A stretch of 45,218 nt of DNA. It comes from JAEKLB01 sp050249235 (lineage in GTDB: Bacteria > Actinomycetota > Acidimicrobiia > Acidimicrobiales > CADCSY01). The notes under the pieces are model-generated. The model did not search any database. It was not told the origin of the DNA and was given only the letters and a program-made list of their open reading frames with translations. Where the stretch lies: NCBI GenBank assembly GCA_050249235.1, contig JBFWQW010000012.1, positions 1 to 45,218 on the forward strand, written 5' to 3'. Made by a program: the position numbers and the translations under genes. Below are positions 37,096-44,543 of this stretch, piece by piece; position 1 is the stretch's first letter; every line of letters starts with the position of its first letter.

Positions 37096-38604
37096 GGTGA
37101 GGCGGGCCTTCAGGGCCAGCTTGTCGACCTTCATCATCGAGGTGAGGGGCAGGGCCTCGACCAGCTCGAGCTGGTCGGGTGCCTTGTAGTCGGCGAGGCG
37201 GGCCACCGTCCACGACCGCAGCTCGTCGAGGCCGGGCGGCGGCCCGCCCGGCGCCGGCACCACGAAGGCCACGCCCCGCTCCCCCAGCACCGGGGTGGGC
37301 GCGCCCACCACGGCGACGGTGTCGACCGCCGGGTGCTCGGCCAGGACGTTCTCGACCTCGAGGGGGTAGACGTTGTAGCCCCCCCGGATGTACATGTCGC
37401 CCACCCGGCCGCTGAGCACGAGGTTGCCGTCCGCGTCGAGGTGGCCGAGGTCGCCGCTGCGCAGCCAGCCGTCGCCGTCGAGCACCTCGGCGGTGAGCTC
37501 GGGCTCCCGCCAGTAGCCCCCCATCACGCAGGTGCCCCGCACGTGGATGCGGCCCACCTCGCCCCCCGGCTCGACCTCGGTGCCGTCGTCCCGGCGGATC
37601 GACAGCTCGAGCCCGGCCTGGGGCCGGCCCACGGTGCGGTAGGAGACCTCCGGCGGGTCGCCGGGCTCGGTGCCCGAGATCGACGGCGACTCGGTCATCG
37701 CGTAGCGGACGACGAGGAAGCAGCCGAGGCGGTCGACGACCCGCTCCACCAGCTCGGGCGGGGCCGGGGCGGTGGCGACGACGCCGATGCGCAGCGCCGG
37801 CACGTCGGCCCCGGTGAGCCCGGGCTGCTCGAGCAGCTTGGCCCACTGGGTGGGGACGGCGCCGGCCACCGAGATGCGCTCGTCGACGAGGAGCCGGGCC
37901 ATGTCGGCGGCCGACCAGGGTGTGGGGCTGATCACCAGCGTGGTGGCCCAGGCCAGCTGCTCCCACACCTTGGCCAGGTAGCCGGCGTGGGCGAAGGGAA
38001 CCGACACGAGGCGGCGGTCGAAGGCGTCGGTCATGGCCCCGGCCGTGGTGACGGCCGCCCGCAGGCGCCGGTGGTCGAACCAGACGCCCTTCGGGAGCCC
38101 GGTGGTGCCACTGGTCCAGACGATGACCGCGGGGTCGCCCTCGGTGCCCCGGTGGCGCCGGTCGCCCAGGCGGTCGGGGCCGGCGGCCAGCGCCCGCAGC
38201 GTGGCCCGGTCGACGGTCGCCGCGTCGGCCGGCAGCCCGGCCGGGGGCGGGCCGTCGACGACGACGAGCGCCGGCTCGCACCGCTCGACGATCGCCGCCA
38301 CCTCCCGGGGCCCGAGCCGGGTGTTCAGCCCGGTGGCCACCCCGCCCACCAGCGCCACGGCCGCGAACGCCACCGCGAAGTCGACGGAGGGCGGCAGCAT
38401 GATCGCCACCACGTCGCCCGGTCGCACGCCCCGCTCGACGAGGGCGGCGGCGAGGGCGTCGGCCCGGTCGATCCAGGCGCCGAAGGTGAGCCGCTCGTCG
38501 CCGTCGACGTAGGCCTCGACGCCGGGGAGCTGGGCCGCCGCCGCCACCATCGCGTCGGCGAGGGTCTCGTGCCACCCGTCCAGCGGCGGGACCCCCACGG
38601 TCAA
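37090..38604 (-). CDS. Acyl-CoA synthetase (AMP-binding, fatty-acid/aryl-CoA ligase type)
   Basis: 504 residues. Core motifs VWTSGTTGLPKGVWFDHRR (P-loop), RYAMTESPSISG (A5), SGDLGHLDADGN (hinge Asp) and GGYNVYPLEVENVLAEHP (A8), with the catalytic Lys in MMKVDKLALKARL (A10). This places it in the fatty-acyl/aryl-CoA ligase class. The start is uncertain: TTG at 38604 or GTG at 38598, neither with a good Shine-Dalgarno. It lies 67 bp after the thiolase gene on the same strand with a repeat element between. Together they suggest activation and beta-oxidation of a carboxylic acid. Confidence 0.9.
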   Translation of the reverse strand: MTVGVPPLDGWHETLADAMVAAAAQLPGVEAYVDGDERLTFGAWIDRADALAAALVERGVRPGDVVAIMLPPSVDFAVAFAAVALVGGVATGLNTRLGPREVAAIVERCEPALVVVDGPPPAGLPADAATVDRATLRALAAGPDRLGDRRHRGTEGDPAVIVWTSGTTGLPKGVWFDHRRLRAAVTTAGAMTDAFDRRLVSVPFAHAGYLAKVWEQLAWATTLVISPTPWSAADMARLLVDERISVAGAVPTQWAKLLEQPGLTGADVPALRIGVVATAPAPPELVERVVDRLGCFLVVRYAMTESPSISGTEPGDPPEVSYRTVGRPQAGLELSIRRDDGTEVEPGGEVGRIHVRGTCVMGGYWREPELTAEVLDGDGWLRSGDLGHLDADGNLVLSGRVGDMYIRGGYNVYPLEVENVLAEHPAVDTVAVVGAPTPVLGERGVAFVVPAPGGPPPGLDELRSWTVARLADYKAPDQLELVEALPLTSMMKVDKLALKARLTT

Positions 38605-38636
38605 GCCCGTTCTTCGTCGGATGAACCGGAACGACC

Positions 38637-38659
38637 CCGCCTCGGTCGACAGAGAACGG
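38637..38659. repeat. Extragenic repeat (GTTCTCTGTCG family), copy D
   Basis: Reverse complement of copy C over 23 bp. With CCGTTCTTCGTCG at 38608-38620 it forms an imperfect palindrome (11 of 13 arm positions pair). It lies between the thiolase and acyl-CoA ligase genes. Confidence 0.8.
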
Positions 38660-38671
38660 AGGGGACGTTGG

Positions 38672-39817
38672 TCACGAGGCGCCGAGGATCATGGTGCCGC
38701 TGGAGCAGAACCAGCCGCCGGTGCCGCTGACGCAGGCCAGCTCGGCCCCGGGCACCTGGCGGTCGCCGGCCTCGCCCCGCAGCTGGCGGGTGGCCTCGAC
38801 GAGGAGGAACAGGCCCCGCTGGCCCGGGTGGCAGGCGCTGAGCCCGCCGCCGTCGGTGTTGGTGGGCAGCGCCCCGCCGAGGCGCAGCTTGCCGTCCTCG
38901 ACGAACGAGCCGCCCTCGCCCTTGGCGCAGAAGCCGAGGTCCTCGAGGGTCATGAGCAGCATGTTGGTGAAGGCGTCGTAGAGCTCGCAGACGTCGATGT
39001 CGGCCGGCGTGACGCCGGCCCGCTCGAAGGCCAGCTTCCCGGACACCGCCGCCGGGCCGGTGGTGAAGTCGTCCCACTGGCCCATCGAGACGTGCGACCC
39101 GTGCTCGCCGGCACCGAGCACCCACGCCGGCTTCACGGCCAGGTCGGCCACCCGGTCCTCGGCCACGAGCACGGCGGCGGCACCCCCGTCAGACCGCAGG
39201 CAGCAGTGCAGCGCGGTGAAGGGGTCGGCGATCATGCGGCCACCCATCACGTCGTCGATCGTGATGGGGTCGCGCATGGCGGCATCGGGGTTGAAGCCGG
39301 CGTTGTAGCGGGCCGACACGGCCACCTCGGCGAACTGCTCCATGGTCGTGCCGTACTGGGCGCAGTGGCGGCGGGCGGCCATGGCGTACTTGGAGATGAG
39401 GCTGATGCCGTAGGGCGACTCCCACTGCTGCGGACCGCGCGAGCCCCAGTCGAGGTTGGCGCCCCGCAAGCCGTTGCGGATGTCGCTCCGGGCGGTCGAC
39501 CCGTAGGTGAGGAGGATGACGTCGGCGTGGCCCTCGGCGATGGCGTCGACGGCGTGGGCGGCCATGACCTCCCAGGCCGAGCCACCGACGGAGGTGGAGT
39601 CCATCCAGCGGGGCTTGAGGCCGAGGTACTCGGCCACGTCGATCGGTGCCAGCGTCCCGACGCTGGTCGACCCGAGTCCGTCGATGTCGGCCCTGGTCAG
39701 CCCGGTCTCCGCCAGCGCGGCCCGCGACGAGCTGGCCATGAGCGAGTAGGGCGTGGCCGTCTCGCCCCGGCCGACGTAGGACGCGCCGACGCCGGCGATC
39801 GCCACCCGGCGGCTCAT
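38672..39817 (-). CDS. SCP2-type thiolase-like protein
   Basis: 381 residues. IAGVGASYVGRGETATPYSLM and LAETGLTRADIDGLG at the start, then GPAAVSGKLAFERAGVTPAD, VCELYDAFTNM, GGLSACHPGQRG (the His of the GHP motif) and SGTGGWFCSSGTMIL at the end. The position that holds the nucleophilic Cys in true thiolases reads STSVGGSAWE, so a Ser replaces it, as in many SCP2-like homologues that partner DUF35 proteins. No DUF35 gene is adjacent here. ATG at 39817; it overlaps a possible 9-codon leader ORF by four bases. Probably retro-Claisen or acyl-transfer chemistry, unproven. Confidence 0.87.
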   Translation of the reverse strand: MSRRVAIAGVGASYVGRGETATPYSLMASSSRAALAETGLTRADIDGLGSTSVGTLAPIDVAEYLGLKPRWMDSTSVGGSAWEVMAAHAVDAIAEGHADVILLTYGSTARSDIRNGLRGANLDWGSRGPQQWESPYGISLISKYAMAARRHCAQYGTTMEQFAEVAVSARYNAGFNPDAAMRDPITIDDVMGGRMIADPFTALHCCLRSDGGAAAVLVAEDRVADLAVKPAWVLGAGEHGSHVSMGQWDDFTTGPAAVSGKLAFERAGVTPADIDVCELYDAFTNMLLMTLEDLGFCAKGEGGSFVEDGKLRLGGALPTNTDGGGLSACHPGQRGLFLLVEATRQLRGEAGDRQVPGAELACVSGTGGWFCSSGTMILGAS

Positions 39818-39843
39818 CGCCGCTGCCCCATGTCCTCGACCAT
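39814..39843 (-). CDS. Possible 9-residue leader ORF before the thiolase
   Basis: ATG at 39843 follows AAGGGGAG by about 8 nt, the best ribosome-binding site in the region. It codes MVEDMGQRR and stops with TGA overlapping the thiolase ATG (ATGA). The arrangement suggests that translation of the thiolase is coupled to a short upstream ORF. It could equally be chance; no homology can be claimed for so short a peptide. Confidence 0.35.
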   Translation of the reverse strand: MVEDMGQRR

Positions 39844-39927
39844 CGTCGCGCTCCCCTTCCGGCCCGGGCCCTCGCCCGCGAACGGTGCCCGACCGTAGCG
39901 GGCGGCTTCGTCCACCCGACCCCCTCC

Positions 39928-39984
39928 TCCCGTTCTTTGTCGCGCCCTGCACCTCGAGGGTCCGGGGCGCGACAAAGAACGGGA
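39928..39984. repeat. Extragenic palindrome (GTTCTTTGTCGCG family), copy B
   Basis: Perfect 19-bp arms (39928-39946 and 39966-39984, starting TCCCGTTCTTTGTCGCGCC) around a 19-nt loop. It lies between the divergent thiolase and LLM genes. The block is flanked by 15-bp direct repeats GCGGCTTCGTCCACC at 39902-39916 and 39989-40003. It shares CGCGACAAAGAACG with copy A at 26800-26844. Confidence 0.9.
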
Positions 39985-40026
39985 GACTGCGGCTTCGTCC
40001 ACCGAGCACGGGGCCGGCCCGGTTCC

Positions 40027-40032
40027 TAGGAT
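40027..40032 (+). promoter_or_regulatory. -10 hexamer TAGGAT, leaderless start of the LLM gene
   Basis: TAGGAT, then 7 nt, then GTG at 40040; no Shine-Dalgarno. Confidence 0.5.
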
Positions 40033-40039
40033 CCGCGTC

Positions 40040-40954
40040 GTGCGCTACAGCCTGCAGTTCCCGAACCGGGCCGGAAAGTTCCTCGAGAGCTGGTTGGGCG
40101 AGGACGGTCGCTTCAGCGACTTCGGCGTCTTCGCCGAGGAGGCCGGCTTCGACGCCGTCTCCGTATACGACCACCCGTTCCCCGAGGACGGCTGGCTGAA
40201 GTACGGGCACATCTCGCTCGACCCGTTCGTGTCGCTGGCCGCCATCGGCGAGCGGACGACGACGCTCAAGCTCCTCACCAACATCCTGGTGTCCGGCTAC
40301 CGCAGCCCCTACGTGGCCGCCCAGGCACTGGCCACCATCGACCGCTTCACCAACGGCCGCATGATCGTCGGCATCGCGGCCGGCTACCTGGCCGAGGAGT
40401 TCGCCGCCCTGGGCGCCACCTACGAGGGCCGGGGCGAGCGACTCGACGAGGCCATCGACGCCATGCGCCACGCCTGGACCGGCGAGTCGGTCGAGCGTGA
40501 CGGCCTGTTCGCGGCCCACGGCCACACGATGTTCCCCAAGCCCGTGCAGGAGACGCTGCCCATCTGGATCGGCGGCAACGGCCCGAAGGCCATGCGCCGG
40601 GCGGCCACCATCGGCGACGGCTGGCTGCCGATGTCGGTCGACGAGGCCGAAGCGGCAGTGAGCAAGACCCCGCCCCTGGCCAACTTCGAGCAGCTCGAGG
40701 AGCGGCTCGGGAAGATGCTGAAGCTCCGCGAGGAGGCAGGGGGCAAGCCCTTCGACATCTGCTTCGCGCCCTTCGAGCGCTGGATCAAGGACTGGAACGA
40801 GGCCACCGCCCAGATGGCCGCCAACCGCCAGCGCTATGCCGACACCGGCGTCACCTGGATGTCGGTCGTGGCCTCGGCCCGCAGCCTCGCCCAGCTCCGT
40901 GACGACGTCGCCCGCTTCGGCGACGAGGTCATCGGCAACGACCCCGACCGCTAG
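40040..40954 (+). CDS. LLM-class flavin/F420-dependent oxidoreductase
   Basis: 304-residue luciferase-like TIM barrel. SLQFPNRAGKFLES, YDHPFPEDGWLKYGHISLDP, LKLLTNILVSGYRSPYVAAQ, RMIVGIAAGYLAEEFAALG and PIWIGGNGPKAMRRAATIGD are typical of the F420/FMN LLM family. In actinobacteria many of these use F420, but the cofactor cannot be settled here. The GTG at 40040 is supported by the -10 hexamer at 40027. Divergent from the thiolase and convergent with the MarR gene. Substrate unknown. Confidence 0.9.
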   Translation: MRYSLQFPNRAGKFLESWLGEDGRFSDFGVFAEEAGFDAVSVYDHPFPEDGWLKYGHISLDPFVSLAAIGERTTTLKLLTNILVSGYRSPYVAAQALATIDRFTNGRMIVGIAAGYLAEEFAALGATYEGRGERLDEAIDAMRHAWTGESVERDGLFAAHGHTMFPKPVQETLPIWIGGNGPKAMRRAATIGDGWLPMSVDEAEAAVSKTPPLANFEQLEERLGKMLKLREEAGGKPFDICFAPFERWIKDWNEATAQMAANRQRYADTGVTWMSVVASARSLAQLRDDVARFGDEVIGNDPDR

Positions 40955-40971
40955 CCGCAGGGGACGCCGGC

Positions 40972-40989
40972 CGTCCGGTCAGCCGGACG
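40972..40989. terminator. Short hairpin between LLM and MarR genes
   Basis: CGTCCGG-TCAG-CCGGACG: 7-bp perfect stem and tetraloop. It overlaps the end of the MarR gene (its stop is in the loop) and lies 17 bp after the LLM stop. Confidence 0.5.
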
Positions 40990-41431
40990 CCAGCTCGTCG
41001 AGGACGGCCCGGAACGTGCGGTAGCGGTCTTCGCCGACCCGGCGGGCCAGCTCGGCCTCGAGCTCGGCCAGCTCCCGCATGACGAGCGCCAGGGCACGGT
41101 CGCCGTCGGTCGTGCGGCGCACGACGCTCGCCCGGCCGTCGTGCGGGTCGGGCGCGACGGTGACGAGGCCCGCCTCGACCATCTCCTGGATGCGCTTGCC
41201 GACGGCCTGCTTCGAGATCCAGCCCTGCGCGAGCGCCGACGGGCGGGCCCCGCCGGGCGGCACGAGGTCGAGCAGGCGGGCGTGCGAGGCCCGCATCACG
41301 ACCGCGTGCGGCGCCATGCGGGCCGCCATCGCCTCCCCGAGTCGGCGCCCCACGACCGTCAGCGCCGCCAGCACATGACCCCCACCACCGCGGCCCTCAC
41401 CCACCGCCGAACTCACCAGATGGTCAATCAC
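40979..41431 (-). CDS. MarR-family transcriptional regulator
   Basis: 150 residues. Winged helix: SHARLLDLVPPGG, SALAQGWISKQAVGKRIQEM (recognition helix) and LVTVAPDPHDGRASVVRRTT (wing with the family D-x-R-x-x-x-V), between N- and C-terminal dimerisation helices. GTG at 41431 has -10 TAGATT six bases upstream, so it is leaderless, and the start codon lies in the 22-bp palindrome shared with the divergent phosphotransferase gene. That is the standard layout of an autorepressing MarR protein that also controls its neighbour. Ligand unknown. Confidence 0.9.
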   Translation of the reverse strand: MIDHLVSSAVGEGRGGGGHVLAALTVVGRRLGEAMAARMAPHAVVMRASHARLLDLVPPGGARPSALAQGWISKQAVGKRIQEMVEAGLVTVAPDPHDGRASVVRRTTDGDRALALVMRELAELEAELARRVGEDRYRTFRAVLDELASG

Positions 41432-41461
41432 ATTGACAATCTAGTCAATGTCATTTACTAC
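41430..41461. promoter_or_regulatory. Shared MarR operator and divergent promoters
   Basis: Palindrome ACATTGAC-N6-GTCAATGT at 41430-41451. On the plus strand it covers a consensus -35 TTGACA (41433-41438), followed by a 17-nt spacer and TACTAC (41456-41461), 7 nt before ATG 41469. On the minus strand its centre is the MarR -10 TAGATT (41443-41438), 6 nt before GTG 41431. One bound dimer would block both promoters. Confidence 0.85.
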
Positions 41462-41468
41462 TGCGACC

Positions 41469-42587
41469 ATGACCCGCACGTCCCGAGCGCCTCGGCCGGA
41501 CCCGGTCCTCGCCGCGGTCGCCCGCGCCGCCACCTCGTCGGCCGCCTCCGTCGCCACCTCGACCTCGCAGCCGCTCGGGCACCGCGTCGAGAACCTGACC
41601 ACCGCCCGGCTCGACCGGGTGGCGCTCACCCTCGACGACGGCACGGCTGTCACCGTCGTCGCCAAGACCCTGCGCCCCGCGTCGGCGGCACCGGCCTTCG
41701 CGTCGATCCCGCCCGAGCACCACCAGCAGGTGCTCGAGGACCTGCACTGGCTCGGCGAGCCCGAGGTGTACGGGTCGGGACTCGGCGCCGCGCTCCCGGC
41801 CCCGCTCCGCATGCCCACCGTGCACCTCGTCGACCGGGCCGCCGACGATCTCGTCACCATCTGGATGGAGGACGTCGACGACGCGGTGCCGTGGTCGCTC
41901 GACCGGTACCGCCGCACCGCCACGGCGCTCGGTGCGATGGCGGGCAGATGGAGCGGTCACGAGGCGGCCGGGGCGTTCGGCCTTCGCGGGCGGGCGATCG
42001 AGCGCCTCTTCTTCGGCAAGATCAGGCATCTCGACCTGCCGCTCCAGGCCGACGACGGGTTCTGGGACGATCCGAGCGTGCGGGCCGCGGTCGACGAGCG
42101 CCACCGCACCGATCTCCTGCGGCTCGCCGAGGCCGTCCCGGGGCTGCTGGCTCGCCTGCCGACCCTGCCCGCCGGCGTCTGCCACGGTGACGCCGCACCC
42201 GACAACTTCCGCGAGCCGGGCGACGGAGCCGTGGTCGCCCTCGACTGGAGCTACGGCCACGTCGGACCGGTCGGCAGCGACCTCGGGCAACTGCTCGTGG
42301 GCCGCTTCGAGACGGGCGTGGCCGACGTCGACGAGATCCCGGCGATCGCGACCACGATCCTCGACGGCTTCACCGCCGGGCTGGCCGCCGAGGGCTCGAC
42401 GGCCTCCCCCGACGAGGTGCGAGCGGCGTGGGCCATCCACCTCGCCGTGCGATCGGTGTTCTCGGCACTCGTGCTCGACCACCGCCCCGACCTCGGCGAC
42501 GATGACCGGGCCGAGCTGCTTCGCCGGCGGGCGGCGGTGGCCCGGTTCGGCCTCGATCTCGCCCTGGACGTCGTCGCCGGCACATGA
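41469..42587 (+). CDS. Aminoglycoside-phosphotransferase-fold kinase (APH family)
   Basis: 372 residues. Kinase-like fold with an N-lobe VVAKTLRP (candidate ATP-binding Lys), Brenner motif CHGDAAPDNFRE (catalytic Asp and Mg-binding Asn) and VVALDWSYGHVGPVGSDLG (metal-binding Asp, equivalent of DFG). ATG at 41469 is preferred over an ATG at 41448, because the promoter spacing puts transcription start on it and the earlier one lies in the operator. MarR control suggests induction by a small molecule, so drug or metabolite phosphorylation is possible. The family also includes many acyl-CoA- and sugar-linked kinases. Confidence 0.87.
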   Translation: MTRTSRAPRPDPVLAAVARAATSSAASVATSTSQPLGHRVENLTTARLDRVALTLDDGTAVTVVAKTLRPASAAPAFASIPPEHHQQVLEDLHWLGEPEVYGSGLGAALPAPLRMPTVHLVDRAADDLVTIWMEDVDDAVPWSLDRYRRTATALGAMAGRWSGHEAAGAFGLRGRAIERLFFGKIRHLDLPLQADDGFWDDPSVRAAVDERHRTDLLRLAEAVPGLLARLPTLPAGVCHGDAAPDNFREPGDGAVVALDWSYGHVGPVGSDLGQLLVGRFETGVADVDEIPAIATTILDGFTAGLAAEGSTASPDEVRAAWAIHLAVRSVFSALVLDHRPDLGDDDRAELLRRRAAVARFGLDLALDVVAGT

Positions 42588-42688
42588 GCTCGGCGGGCGG
42601 AGGTGGGCCGGCCCCGGACCCCGGCGCCGGGGCATCGCCCCCCCCTCACCCGGCCCACCCGGCCCGTCCGGCATCCGACGGGGCTCGC

Positions 42689-42694
42689 TACCAT
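42689..42694 (+). promoter_or_regulatory. -10 hexamer TACCAT, leaderless start of the selenoprotein gene
   Basis: TACCAT, then six bases, then ATG 42701; no Shine-Dalgarno and no clear -35. The gene therefore appears to have its own promoter, 100 bp after the phosphotransferase. Confidence 0.5.
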
Positions 42695-42700
42695 CCGGCG

Positions 42701-43348
42701 ATGACCGACGTGCTGTCGCTCCGCCGTGCCGGCGGAGGGATCGTGCTGGTCGCCTTCCGCGGCGACTGGTGACCGTACTGCTGCGGCCAACTGGTTCGGT
42801 TGGCGAACGAGGAGCCCGACCTCCACGAGGCCGGGGTCGAGGTCGTCGCCCTGAGCGTCGACTCGCCGGGCCGCAACGAGGCGCTCCGCCGGCGCTGGCA
42901 CCTGCCGTTTCCCGTGCTCTCCGATCCGGCCGGTGAGGCGCTGCTGCAGCCGCTCGACAGCTGGAACCCGTCCGAGCGGGGCGGGATCGCCTGGCCGACC
43001 GTGGCCCTGTTCGCTCCCGACGGGCGCGAGACGTTCCGGATGCGCAGTCGTGACTTCGCGGACCGCCCCAGCGACGACGACCTGCTGACGGCGGTCCGTG
43101 CGCTCGGCTGCCCCCCCATCACCCTCGGCCCGGCGGCCGCCGTCGTCGAGCCCGAGGAGGATGCGGTCGCCTTCCGCACGGACGCCTTCGGGCCCTACTT
43201 CAGAGGCATCCGATCGGGTGTGAGCGGGCTGGCCGGACGCCTCGCAACCGAAGCCGACCGGGACGAAGCCCGCGCCATGGCCGCGATGGCCGCCAGCTTC
43301 CTGGATGCCTGGCGCACCCGCCGGGACGCCCAGGGCGCGCCTGGCTGA
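42701..43348 (+). CDS. Probable selenoprotein: AhpC/TSA-like thioredoxin-fold protein with UPYC active site
   Basis: 215 residues if TGA 42770-42772 (codon 24) is read as selenocysteine. The segment reads VLVAFRGDW-[TGA]-PYCCGQLVRLA; Cys-containing homologues have GDWCPYC here, so Sec replaces the first Cys of the CxxC redox site (UxxC). Downstream the same frame stays open and conserved: VEVVALSVDSPGRNEAL, LPFPVLSDPAGEALLQPLDS, GIAWPTVALFAPDGRE, as expected of a peroxiredoxin-like protein. A SECIS-like hairpin follows at 42786-42804. Likely a cytosolic thiol peroxidase or oxidoreductase. The alternative, a nonsense mutation of TGC to TGA, cannot be excluded because other genes here are broken. 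selA, selB, selC and selD are not in the window. Confidence 0.78.
42770..42772 (+). other. In-frame TGA, candidate selenocysteine codon
   Basis: Codon 24 of the gene starting at 42701, at the first Cys position of the CPYC redox motif. Reading frame and homology continue on both sides without any shift. Confidence 0.78.
42786..42804 (+). promoter_or_regulatory. SECIS-like hairpin
   Basis: Stem GCCAAC (42786-42791) / GTTGGC (42799-42804), six perfect pairs, with the 7-nt loop UGGUUCG. The loop GGU begins 21 nt after the UGA. Bacterial SECIS elements are hairpins just 3' of the UGA with a G (usually GU) at the first or second loop position, and here the loop G lies within the known distance range. 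It lies inside the coding sequence, as bacterial SECIS elements do. Confidence 0.65.
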
Positions 43349-43547
43349 CCGGGTCGGTCCGCGGATACCCACCTCCACCGCGGGGACGGCCGGGACCCGC
43401 CAGCGCGCCGCCGGCGGGCTGCCCACCAACGCCACACCGGTGTGCCCGGCGGGGCCTCACGGGCGGCCGCGACGCATCGCACCACACGGGCCAGGGTCGA
43501 CGTGGGGCGGCCACGGGAATTCCCTCACCGGGCCGGGCGGGGTGGCC

Positions 43548-43553
43548 TAGAAC
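43548..43553 (+). promoter_or_regulatory. -10 hexamer TAGAAC, leaderless start of the GNAT gene
   Basis: TAGAAC, then six bases, then ATG 43560. Same hexamer and spacing as at the second crotonase (14745-14750). Confidence 0.5.
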
Positions 43554-43559
43554 GAGCGC

Positions 43560-44543
43560 ATGCGGGGGGCGATCGAGGTACGGGAGCCGAGCGACGACGA
43601 CTTCGAGACCGTCGCCGGCATCGCCGCCGAGTGCCAGGCGGCGTGGGCGCCCGACGAGCCGCCGACGCCGGCAGCGGAGCTGGCGGCCTGGTACCGCACG
43701 GCCCCGCCGGTCGAACCCCAGCTTCTCTTCCTTGCCGGCGACGCCGGTTACGCGCTCGTCGACCTGCCGTCGGCAGGAAGCAACGAGCACATGGGAACGT
43801 CCTGGTCGTTCGAGGTGCGGCCGGCGTCCCGCCGCCGGGGCGTCGGCCGGATGCTGCTCGAGACCGTGCGCGAGGCGCTCTCGGCCGCCGACCGGCGGCT
43901 GCTCGTCGCCGTGACCCGGGTCGGCGACGAGGGCTCGGCATCCTTCGCCCGCGCGGTCGGCGCCCGCCCCGACCTCGTCGAGAACGGCAACCGCTGTGCG
44001 ACCGCCGAGCTCGATCGGCCGATGCTGCAGTCGTGGGTCGACGATGCGCGGACGAGCGCCGCCGGCTACTCCCTCATCACCATCGACGGACCGGTCCCGG
44101 ACGAGCTGGTCGACGACATGGCAGCGGTGGTCCTCGCCATGAACGACGCGCCTCACTCCGCGAACACGGAGCCGGCATCCTTCTCGCCCGAAGTGGAGCG
44201 CCAGAGCCAGGACCGGTGGGAGGCCGCCGGCATGCGCATCCTGACGGCGTGCGCCCGACACGAGCGAAGCGGCGACCTCGCCGGCTTCACCACGATGGTG
44301 GCCTCCCCTCACCGACCGTGGCTCGCGTCCCCGTACGGCACCGGAGTGCTGCACGCCCACCGGGGCCGCGGCATCGGCCGGTGGCTCAAGGCGGTCAACG
44401 CCTTGCGGCTCCTCGACGATCATCCGCTGGTGACCACGATCGAGACCGGCAACGCGGCCACGAACGAGCACATGCTCGCCATCAACCACGCCATGGGCTT
44501 CCGTCGATGGGTCGCCTGGCGGTCGTGGGAGCTCGACCTCTGA
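43560..44543 (+). CDS. Tandem GNAT-domain N-acetyltransferase
   Basis: 327 residues with two GNAT domains. The first carries FEVRPASRRRGVGRMLLETV (acetyl-CoA pyrophosphate loop R/Q-x-x-G-x-G/A). The second carries GVLHAHRGRGIGRWLKAVN and ends with ATNEHMLAINHAMGFRRW, the usual last helix and strand. Two-domain GNATs in actinobacteria include mycothiol synthase and related enzymes; this sequence is not clearly MshD. Leaderless ATG at 43560. Substrate unknown. Confidence 0.87.
   Translation: MRGAIEVREPSDDDFETVAGIAAECQAAWAPDEPPTPAAELAAWYRTAPPVEPQLLFLAGDAGYALVDLPSAGSNEHMGTSWSFEVRPASRRRGVGRMLLETVREALSAADRRLLVAVTRVGDEGSASFARAVGARPDLVENGNRCATAELDRPMLQSWVDDARTSAAGYSLITIDGPVPDELVDDMAAVVLAMNDAPHSANTEPASFSPEVERQSQDRWEAAGMRILTACARHERSGDLAGFTTMVASPHRPWLASPYGTGVLHAHRGRGIGRWLKAVNALRLLDDHPLVTTIETGNAATNEHMLAINHAMGFRRWVAWRSWELDL

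Noticed and set aside
34409..38575. 1388-codon open frame on the minus strand spanning the esterase and ligase genes
   Set aside because: It runs antisense to the esterase and out of frame through the ligase, with no conserved motif. It is open only because of codon-position GC bias.
38690..38725. Third copy of the E3-type palindrome (contains GTGCCGCTGGAGC)
   Set aside because: It lies in the conserved C-terminal end of the thiolase (FCSSGTMIL) and has no inverted partner; chance match.
41448..41468. Earlier ATG for the phosphotransferase at 41448
   Set aside because: It lies within the MarR operator, upstream of the predicted transcription start. ATG 41469 matches the -35/-10 spacing.
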